A stretch of DNA of 10,092 nucleotides from Treponema sp. (GTDB taxonomy: Bacteria > Spirochaetota > Spirochaetia > Treponematales > Treponemataceae): positions 1-10,092 of the forward strand of contig JAAZCS010000380.1 in assembly GCA_012513125.1 (NCBI GenBank), in the 5' to 3' direction. The notes below the pieces were generated by a model, which saw only the letters and a list, made by a program, of their open reading frames with translations, was not told where the DNA came from and searched no databases. Below, in pieces: positions 1 through 5,066 of this stretch (its first letter is position 1; each line of letters begins with the position of its first letter). A program made the translations under genes and the position numbers.

Positions 1-2
1 CA

Positions 3-179
3 ATATATAAGGCTATGGTAGATTTACTCTATATTCCACTTGAAGATTTAGAAGAAGTAAGTGTAAGTTTAGAAGTTCTTAAGTACCTGCAAAGTTTGTT
101 AGAAAAATATATACTATATAATATTGATAGAAAAGAATTCAATAGCTTTAAAATGATTGAAATGTTAGTGGATAACTAG
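3..179 (+). CDS. C-terminal fragment, RecO-like DNA repair protein (tentative)
   Basis: An open frame runs in from the left edge and stops at TAG 177-179, giving about 58 residues that end in MLVDN. The pattern is a helical tail: a PLEDLEEV-type segment, a helix rich in Leu, Tyr and Lys (LKYLQSLLEKYILYNI), then RKEFNSFKMIEML. This resembles the C-terminal helical part of RecO (a run like PLE...L, then helix, then K-x-x-S-x-x-x-L), which helps RecR load RecA during recombinational repair. The evidence is only a fold-like pattern in a short piece; no zinc-binding cysteines or OB-fold are in view. The fragment could belong to another helical protein. The next gene, proB, has its own promoter 20 bases downstream, so the two need not be an operon. 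Confidence 0.45.
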   Translation: MYKAMVDLLYIPLEDLEEVSVSLEVLKYLQSLLEKYILYNIDRKEFNSFKMIEMLVDN

Positions 180-198
180 TTTTTAAAATGGTAAAATA

Positions 199-227
199 TT
201 GACATGTAGTTAAATGTTTGGTAAATT
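199..227 (+). promoter_or_regulatory. Predicted sigma-70 promoter of proB
   Basis: A perfect -35 hexamer TTGACA (199-204) is followed after 17 bases by TAAATT (222-227), a 4/6 match to the -10 consensus. The start codon of proB lies 17 bases beyond, so the leader would be very short. A Shine-Dalgarno stretch AAAGGAAAAG (231-240) directly precedes the ATG. The same TAAATT-type -10 is seen at two minus-strand promoters in this window. Confidence 0.55.
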
Positions 228-243
228 ATAAAAGGAAAAGTTT

Positions 244-1065
244 ATGGAAGTTTCTGAATTAATCAAAAAATCACGAAAAATAGTAATTAAAATCGGAAGT
301 AATACACTTGCAAAAGAAGATGGAACTACAAAAGTAGAATTTATGCAAAGTTTTGCACGACAATGTAAAAATCTTATTGATATGGGAAAACAAATTGTTC
401 TCGTTTCTTCTGGAGCTCAAGTAAGTGGGCTTGCAACTATAAAAGAATGGGCCAGAAAAAAAGATGTTCACTATAGACAAGCGCTTTGTGCAATAGGTCA
501 AGTTGAACTCATGAATCAATGGCGATTGGCTTTTAATATGCAAAATATCCATATTGGACAATTATTGCTTACAAAAGAGGATTTTGAAGATGATCACAGA
601 ACACTGAACATGAGGAACACATTATTCACACTTGTTGATGAAGGTGTAATCCCAATTATCAACGAAAACGATTCTGTTTCCTTTGATGAAATCAAAATCG
701 GCGACAACGACAACTTAAGTGCACTAACCGCAATTCTTTGGAGTGCCGACTTATTAATTCTCTTTAGTGATATTGATGGAATTTACACAGATAATCCGAA
801 AACTAATCCAAAAGCAGAACTAATTTCTGAAGTTCAAAACATCGGTGAATTAAGAAAAAAAATTACTATTGGAAATGCAAATTCTTTTGGAACAGGTGGA
901 ATTGAAACAAAAATCCAAGCCGCAGAAAAAACAACTGAATACGGAATACCTTTACTCCTTGCAAACGGATCAAAACAAGATATTCTTGAAAACTTAATTT
1001 CAGGTAATGCAAAGGCAACATTATTTCTAGAAGATGACAACTGTCTCATAAAAGATATAAAATAA
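244..1065 (+). CDS. proB: Glutamate 5-kinase (short form, no PUA domain)
   Basis: It phosphorylates L-glutamate with ATP to gamma-glutamyl phosphate, the first and usually feedback-controlled step of proline synthesis, in the cytoplasm. The 273 residues are an amino-acid-kinase domain throughout. Visible motifs are VIKIGSNTL (residues 14-22, phosphate binding), VSSGAQVSG (54-62), NENDSVS (140-146) and IGDNDNLSA (152-160) in the glutamate pocket, FSDIDGIYTDNP (174-185), and FGTGGIETKIQAA (215-227). The protein stops after the kinase domain. It lacks the C-terminal PUA domain of the roughly 367-residue E. coli type, as do several other bacterial ProBs. The start is supported by AAAGGAAAAG 3 bases upstream. 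No proA adjoins it on the right; the next frame (13 bases away) is the broken thioesterase. The family assignment is firm; proline feedback is known for the family and not visible here. Confidence 0.95.
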   Translation: MEVSELIKKSRKIVIKIGSNTLAKEDGTTKVEFMQSFARQCKNLIDMGKQIVLVSSGAQVSGLATIKEWARKKDVHYRQALCAIGQVELMNQWRLAFNMQNIHIGQLLLTKEDFEDDHRTLNMRNTLFTLVDEGVIPIINENDSVSFDEIKIGDNDNLSALTAILWSADLLILFSDIDGIYTDNPKTNPKAELISEVQNIGELRKKITIGNANSFGTGGIETKIQAAEKTTEYGIPLLLANGSKQDILENLISGNAKATLFLEDDNCLIKDIK

Positions 1066-1078
1066 AACAGGATATTGT

Positions 1079-1477
1079 ATGACAACCGAAGAAGCTAGAT
1101 TATTCTTTCAAAAAGATAAATTCGCCACAGAAACAACTGGTATTGTAATTGAAAACGTCCTTGAAAATTATTCAAAATGCAGTTTGAAAATTTGCGAAAA
1201 ACACATGAATGCTGCAAACAGTGTTATGGGCGGTGCTATTTTTACATTAGCAGATTTTTCTTTTGCCGTTGCCTCAAACACCAAAGATTCACTTACTGTT
1301 ACCGCGTCAAGCACAATCAATTATTTGGGACCTGCAAAAGGTGATTCACTAATCTCTGAATGTACATAAATCAAAGACGGAAAACGTGTTTGCTATTACG
1401 AAATCAATATCTGTGACAATTTGGGCAACAAAATCGCACTTATTACATAAACAGGAATTCACATTCCACAGAAATAA
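1079..1477 (+). pseudogene. PaaI-like hotdog thioesterase interrupted by two in-frame TAA codons
   Basis: Intact relatives hydrolyse acyl-CoA thioesters in the cytoplasm. The frame opens at ATG 1079 with AGGA six bases before it. Residues 40-60 carry the hotdog hallmark (HMNAANSVMGGAIFTLADFS, with the family's G-G and acidic residue on the central helix), then STINYLGPAKGDSL. Translation stops at TAA 1367-1369 after 96 residues. The same frame continues as IKDGKRVCYYEINICDNLGNKIALIT, exactly the expected last strands of the fold, to a second TAA (1448-1450). It then gives TGIHIPQK and a third TAA (1475-1477). Full length would be 132 codons, normal for the family. There is no frameshift. Each internal TAA is one base from a sense codon such as CAA, AAA or GAA. 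A 96-residue product would lack the last strands and probably not fold. It is likely a recent nonsense pseudogene, cotranscribed with proB. Confidence 0.8.
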
Positions 1478-1531
1478 TCATAGGAATAATTCATAAAAAA
1501 TCGTTTCTATTAAAAAAAATTTATCCTATAA

Positions 1532-1575
1532 AAAAACCCTAAATCTGGACAAAAAGTTCAAATTTAGGGGTTTTT
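1532..1575. terminator. Two-way Rho-independent terminator between convergent genes
   Basis: AAAAA-CCCTAAATCTGGAC (to 1550) pairs with GTTCAAATTTAGGG(G)TTTTT (1556-1575) around a 5-base AAAAA loop. The stem has one wobble, one mismatch and one bulged G. Both arms carry an A or T run, so the hairpin can end the proB/thioesterase transcript on the plus strand and the isomerase transcript on the minus strand. Confidence 0.8.
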
Positions 1576-1594
1576 CATCGCATTTTGCTATCTA

Positions 1595-3097
1595 TTATGC
1601 AAATGGATTTTCATCTACATAAAGCTGACCTGCAGGTTTGTTATATGCAATATCTTCAACACCTAAGTAGTTAAATATTGTGTATAAAGCTTTTCCTACA
1701 TGTCCAAAAGCAACAGCTCCATGGTGAGGATAATGTTTTGAAATTAATACGTGGCGATAGAATCTTCCCATTTCAGGAATTCCAAAGATTCCAATTCCAC
1801 CGAAAGAACGTGTTGCAACTGGCAAAATTTCTCCATGAGAAATATATGCTTGCAATTTTCCATCAGGATTAGCATGCAAACGGAAGAAAGTGATTTCTCC
1901 TGGTGCTATATCACCTTCAAGAGTTCCCCTTGTAAAATCAGGATTGCTTCCTTTTGGTTCAAGCAAACGGTGCTGAATCAGCTGATATTTTACAGCTGGA
2001 GAACTTACTGCTGCAAGGCGACAGAATGGAGTATTTCCGCAGTGGAATCCCATAAAAGTATCTGTCAATTTATAATTATATTTGAATTTTCCTTTAATAT
2101 CAGATTCATACATATCACTTGGTACAGAGTTATTAATGTCCAACAATGTAACAGGTGCTCCAGTTACACAAGTTCCAATATATTCGCTTAATCCACCATA
2201 AATATCAACTTCACAAGCTACAGGAATGCCTTTAGAAGCAAGTCTACTGTTTACATAACAAGGTTCAAATCCAAATGCTTCTGGGAATGCAGGCCAACAT
2301 TTATCTGCAAAAACAACATATTCCCTTGCACCTTTGTTCTTTTCTGCCCAATCCAAAAGTGTCAATTCAAACTGTGCCATTCGTGGCAAGAAGTCTGGAT
2401 ATTTATTTCCAGATGATCCAAGTTCAGCAGCCATTTCTTTAACAACATCAGGAATGCGTTTATCATCTTTATGTGCTTTATATGACACAAGAAGATCTAA
2501 TTCAGAATTCTCTTGAATTTCTACACCAATATCATAAAGACCTTTAATTGGAGCATTGCAAGCAAAGAAATCTTGAGGACGTGGTCCAAAAGTGATTACT
2601 TTTAGCTTTGACAAACCAATTAATGCTCTTGCAACTGGAATGAAATCTTCCATCATTTTTACGATATCTTCCGCTGTTCCAACAGGATATTCAGGTATTA
2701 CAGCATTAAGATGGCGAAGACCTAAATTATATGAACAATTTAGAACTCCACAATATGCGTCTCCACGACCATCAATCAAGTTATTTCCGTGCTCTTCTGC
2801 AGCCGCTGCATACATAACAGGACCATCAAAATTCTTTGCGATTAATGTTTCTGGAGTTTCAGGACCAAAGTTTCCTAAAAACACACAAAGTGCATTACAT
2901 CCAGCTTTTTTGACATCATCAACAGCTTTCAACATGTCAATTTCATTTTCTACAGTTACTTTACATTCATAAAGTTCTGATTTCTTACCAAATGCCTTAA
3001 CAATAGCTTCTCTTCTTGATTCTGAAAGAGAGATAATAAAACAATCTCTACTAACAGCAATGATTCCAAGCTTTACATTAGGAATGTTATTCATCAT
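1595..3097 (-). CDS. FucI/AraA-family sugar isomerase, probable non-classical xylose (pentose) isomerase
   Basis: A 500-residue cytoplasmic protein of the L-fucose/L-arabinose isomerase fold, which interconverts aldoses and ketoses with a divalent metal (usually Mn2+). The N-terminal half is Rossmann-like (LGIIAVSRD, 10-18; CVFLGNFGPETPETL, 71-85). The C-terminal half has likely metal or catalytic residues: E296 in CEVDIYGG, D320 in TLLDINN, H352 in GFHCGNTP, and H458/H459 with H466 in YPHHGAVAFGH. It is shorter than E. coli FucI (about 590 residues) and belongs to the FucI-related group. From memory, a related clostridial protein beside a xylulokinase was reported to replace classical XylA; the xylulokinase here suggests the same job. 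D-arabinose or L-fucose are alternatives. The first of two adjacent ATGs is chosen because AAGGAG (3107-3112) sits 9 bases upstream. It probably has its own promoter, matching that of xylB. Confidence 0.85.
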   Translation of the reverse strand: MMNNIPNVKLGIIAVSRDCFIISLSESRREAIVKAFGKKSELYECKVTVENEIDMLKAVDDVKKAGCNALCVFLGNFGPETPETLIAKNFDGPVMYAAAAEEHGNNLIDGRGDAYCGVLNCSYNLGLRHLNAVIPEYPVGTAEDIVKMMEDFIPVARALIGLSKLKVITFGPRPQDFFACNAPIKGLYDIGVEIQENSELDLLVSYKAHKDDKRIPDVVKEMAAELGSSGNKYPDFLPRMAQFELTLLDWAEKNKGAREYVVFADKCWPAFPEAFGFEPCYVNSRLASKGIPVACEVDIYGGLSEYIGTCVTGAPVTLLDINNSVPSDMYESDIKGKFKYNYKLTDTFMGFHCGNTPFCRLAAVSSPAVKYQLIQHRLLEPKGSNPDFTRGTLEGDIAPGEITFFRLHANPDGKLQAYISHGEILPVATRSFGGIGIFGIPEMGRFYRHVLISKHYPHHGAVAFGHVGKALYTIFNYLGVEDIAYNKPAGQLYVDENPFA

Positions 3098-3147
3098 AAA
3101 AAAGTTCTCCTTAATAAAAACCTATTACTTTCAATTTAATTATATAC

Positions 3148-3192
3148 AATTTATACTATTAAAATTAGAAGTCAACTAGGAAATTTACCTAT
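3148..3192 (-). promoter_or_regulatory. Predicted promoter and shared upstream block of the isomerase gene
   Basis: Read on the minus strand, ATAGGTAAA (3184-3192) is followed by TTGACT (3170-3175, -35). After 16 bases comes TAAATT (3148-3153, -10). An alternative -10, TATAAT, lies at 3139-3144 but is too far from this -35. The block starts inside the stop codon of the dCMP deaminase gene. The 23 bases 3170-3192 match those upstream of xylB (6645-6667) at 17 positions, with identical spacing to the -10. A shared regulator is inferred. Confidence 0.5.
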
Positions 3193-3674
3193 ATTTTAAT
3201 AATTAATTCTTTTTCTTTTGTCTCATATTTTGTTAATTTAATTTTTGCAGAATTGAACATCTTTTTTGATGCCTCAACAGCAGGCGTTCCCTCATACTTG
3301 TTATTAAAATAAACTACTTCTTTTATGCCCGACTGTATAATCGCTTTTGCACATTCATTACATGGAAACAAAGTCACATAGATTTTTGAATCTTCTAAAC
3401 TTTCACCTCTATAATTTAAAATTGCATTTAATTCGCTATGAACAACAAAAGGATATTTTGTCTCCAAGAAGCCACCTTCTCTACTCCACGGATAATCATC
3501 ATCTGAACAACCATATGGAAAACCATTATATCCTACTGAAAGAATTTTATTATCTTTCACTATACAAGCACCCACTTGGGAATTTGGATCTTTTGACCTA
3601 AATGCAGCCAATTGTGCAATTCCCATAAAGTATTCGTCCCAAGATATATAATTCTCTCTTTTTTTAATTTCCAT
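3189..3674 (-). CDS. Deoxycytidylate (dCMP) deaminase
   Basis: It converts dCMP to dUMP, feeding thymidylate synthesis in the cytoplasm. The 161-residue protein is a zinc-dependent cytidine-deaminase-fold enzyme. It carries the substrate-side pattern KDPNSQVGACIV (29-39) and GYNGFPYGC (48-56), the catalytic H79-S-E81 (the usual H-A-E with Ser in the middle), and P104-C105-x-x-C108 for zinc. The segment PWSREGG and KYPFVVHSELNAI is typical of true dCMP deaminases, as opposed to tRNA adenosine or free cytidine deaminases. Length is normal. The start has GAGAGGA four bases upstream. The gene sits between the two parts of the sugar locus with no functional link. No terminator is seen before the isomerase gene, so some read-through into it is possible. 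Confidence 0.92.
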   Translation of the reverse strand: MEIKKRENYISWDEYFMGIAQLAAFRSKDPNSQVGACIVKDNKILSVGYNGFPYGCSDDDYPWSREGGFLETKYPFVVHSELNAILNYRGESLEDSKIYVTLFPCNECAKAIIQSGIKEVVYFNNKYEGTPAVEASKKMFNSAKIKLTKYETKEKELIIKI

Positions 3675-3697
3675 TTAATCCTCTCTATAATATTTTT

Positions 3698-3726
3698 AGA
3701 ATAAATTGACTTTTGTATGTTGTCAA
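3698..3726 (-). promoter_or_regulatory. Predicted promoter of the dCMP deaminase gene with overlapping inverted repeats
   Basis: On the minus strand a perfect -35 TTGACA (3721-3726) and a -10 TATTCT (3698-3703) are separated by 17 bases, with the SD and ATG just downstream. Two symmetrical elements overlap it. AATTGAC (3704-3710) and GTCAATT (3722-3728) form an inverted repeat across the spacer. TCAATTAATTGA (3723-3734) is a perfect 12-base palindrome. A near copy, TATCAATTAAT, recurs at 3746-3756. These could be operator sites, but in such AT-rich DNA that is only a suggestion. Confidence 0.5.
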
Positions 3727-3786
3727 TTAATTGAATTTTATTTGTTATCAATTAATCCATTTTTCATCTTCTATTTTTAATCAGTC

Positions 3787-3792
3787 TATAAT
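3787..3792 (+). promoter_or_regulatory. Predicted -10 element for the secreted-protein gene
   Basis: A perfect TATAAT lies 78 bases before the ATG at 3871, in the divergent intergenic region. No convincing -35 hexamer is seen at 16-18 bases upstream; the region there is T-rich. If used, transcription would start near 3799 and give a leader of about 70 bases containing the hairpin at 3823-3860. Confidence 0.35.
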
Positions 3793-3822
3793 ATAATACA
3801 AACTATAAATGAGTATAAAATA

Positions 3823-3860
3823 AAAAAGCAAATTAGACCAAAGTCTTTCATTAGCTTTTT
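3823..3860 (+). promoter_or_regulatory. Terminator-like leader hairpin abutting the ribosome binding site
   Basis: AAAAAGC (3823-3829) pairs with GCTTTTT (3854-3860). An inner AGAC/GTCT stem with a CAAA loop sits inside, separated by an unpaired AT-rich internal loop. The T run ends exactly where the SD sequence AGGAG (3861-3865) begins. It could be an attenuator or a structure affecting ribosome access. On the minus strand it also resembles a weak terminator facing the dCMP deaminase gene. Confidence 0.35.
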
Positions 3861-3870
3861 AGGAGTAAAT

Positions 3871-4248
3871 ATGAAGAAATTTTTATTAATAACTGCAATT
3901 CTATTTGTTACAAGTTTCTTGTTTGCAGATCCAATAATTATCCGAGTTAAGAATGATGATTATAATCAAGTACAAATTCACAATTTATCTTCCATAGATA
4001 AATTTAATGGAAAACTTTACTCAGTCAAGAAAAATGGTGATTCATATAAAAAGACAGAAGTGTTAGGTTCATTCAATATTAGAAGATTTGATGATCAATG
4101 TACAATCACAAAAATGATTTACGAAGGCGATTACATTTCACTTGAATTTCCTCCTGAATATGACAATATGTTTTCATACACAACTGAACACAAGGATTTT
4201 CCATTCTTCGATGTTCTTGTTATTCATCTTGAAGACATTGACGAATAA
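3871..4248 (+). CDS. Small secreted protein of unknown function
   Basis: I do not recognise this 125-residue protein. The start is well supported by AGGAG five bases before the ATG. Residues 1-19 form a clear signal peptide (MKK, then a hydrophobic run LLITAILFVTSFLF, then A), with likely signal-peptidase I cleavage before D20. There is no lipobox cysteine, so it should be free in the periplasm or exported. The mature part, about 106 residues, alternates polar and hydrophobic residues as in a beta-rich small domain. It is rich in Asp, Lys, Tyr and Phe and has a single Cys (in DDQCTIT). It has no other membrane segment. It lies alone on the plus strand between minus-strand genes of the sugar locus. 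It ends in TAA followed by two more in-frame stops within 12 bases, and the strong terminator comes next. No link to sugar use is visible. Confidence 0.75.
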   Translation: MKKFLLITAILFVTSFLFADPIIIRVKNDDYNQVQIHNLSSIDKFNGKLYSVKKNGDSYKKTEVLGSFNIRRFDDQCTITKMIYEGDYISLEFPPEYDNMFSYTTEHKDFPFFDVLVIHLEDIDE

Positions 4249-4271
4249 TCACTCTAATAAATTTTAAAATT

Positions 4272-4324
4272 AAAAAGAACCTATCAGAATTAAACTATAT
4301 GTTTAATTTTGATAGGTTCTTTTT
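4272..4324. terminator. Strong two-way Rho-independent terminator
   Basis: Two 24-base arms (4272-4295 and 4301-4324) pair with a single G-U wobble around the 5-base loop TATAT. The GC part is GAACCTATCA, and A and T runs flank both ends. It serves the plus-strand secreted-protein gene (stop at 4248) and the minus-strand DUF4867-like gene (stop at 4353), which converge here. This marks the end of the xylB operon. Confidence 0.92.
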
Positions 4325-4352
4325 TATATTTCAGTACAGATAATTTTTGAAT

Positions 4353-5003
4353 CTACTTGCTTGCTAAATCAATATTTCTTCCAATCAATCCAACAAAAGC
4401 TCCGTTTTTTGCTTCATTTGAATCTGGATGAGCTATCAACCATTTATTTCTTGCCCAAAGCAATTTGTCTTCCAAATTCTTTTCAGTAAGAGCTGGCTTT
4501 TCTGTATTAGTGTTCTTTGGCAAAACAACAATAACTCTAAAACCTTCTTTTGATACATCACCATTTACAACAGCATTGCATGGAGCATAATGAAGTGTTG
4601 TTTCATACACTTGAACAACAGTTCCTTTTGGAACATAAAAAGCCTCAACACTGTTTGTATCTAGTTTTCCGTTTTTTACTGATTGCAAAGATGCTAATAA
4701 CAAAATCATATCGTTAGCAGGAATGTTGATTTCAGACCCTCTGTGATACTCCAAGCAGTTTAATTTTGTATTATTTCCATTGCAATAGCCTATTTGTATT
4801 GGCATTCCACCATAAGCATTGTCAGAAAGTTCTTTTGCAATTGGCAAACTTTCTAATTCAGCGTCCCCTGGTTCATAAATTACAACTGTTGCAGGTTTTT
4901 CCGTTTTATCTTCCAATTTTTTTAGCAAATCTGTTACATCATAACCAGAAAGAATTGCTCCATATTTTTCAAATGAATGTGAAAATACTGATTTAATACG
5001 CAT
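4353..5003 (-). CDS. DUF4867-family protein, cupin-like, probable pentose-pathway accessory enzyme
   Basis: This 216-residue protein, with no signal peptide or membrane segment, is recognised from its conserved blocks as the family I remember as DUF4867. The blocks are AYGGMPIQIGYCNG (63-76), LNCLEYHRGSEINI (81-94), TTLHYAPC (135-142), LPKNTNTEKP (161-170), and a C-terminal block with LLWARNKWLIAHPDS (181-195). The function is unknown to me. E85-x-H87-x3-E91, followed by a PKG turn (125-127) and H138, resembles the metal-ligand layout of cupin enzymes. That would suit an isomerase, epimerase or mutarotase acting on the imported sugar, but this is inference. The gene follows xylB by 63 bases and probably shares its transcript. 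AGGAG lies five bases before the ATG, and the strong terminator follows the stop. Relatives, as I recall, occur beside FucI-like isomerases and xylulokinases in Firmicutes. Confidence 0.75.
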   Translation of the reverse strand: MRIKSVFSHSFEKYGAILSGYDVTDLLKKLEDKTEKPATVVIYEPGDAELESLPIAKELSDNAYGGMPIQIGYCNGNNTKLNCLEYHRGSEINIPANDMILLLASLQSVKNGKLDTNSVEAFYVPKGTVVQVYETTLHYAPCNAVVNGDVSKEGFRVIVVLPKNTNTEKPALTEKNLEDKLLWARNKWLIAHPDSNEAKNGAFVGLIGRNIDLASK

Positions 5004-5066
5004 ATATACTCCTATATAAACTCTGACACTATTTTGACAAAGTTTTTATTTCAACTTCTTTTTATT

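Noticed and set aside
271..561. Minus-strand open frame opposite proB
   Set aside because: It is antisense to strongly conserved kinase motifs and its product shows no family features.
1367..1450. TAA reassigned to an amino acid in this genome
   Set aside because: proB, the isomerase, both permeases and the secreted-protein gene all end at TAA at family-typical lengths, so TAA is a normal stop here; local nonsense mutation is simpler.
1751..2191. Plus-strand open frame opposite the isomerase gene
   Set aside because: It lies wholly antisense to a well-supported coding sequence, has no ribosome site or recognisable protein pattern, and is explained by the codon bias of the real gene.
1595..3097. 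Calling this gene true L-fucose isomerase (fucI)
   Set aside because: It is about 90 residues shorter than E. coli FucI and its neighbour is xylulokinase; there is no fuculokinase or fuculose-phosphate aldolase in the window.
5004..5066. Separate promoter for the DUF4867-like gene
   Set aside because: The best pair (TTGTCA with TATATA at 16 bases) puts the -10 on the Shine-Dalgarno site, so it could not give a translatable mRNA; cotranscription with xylB is more likely.
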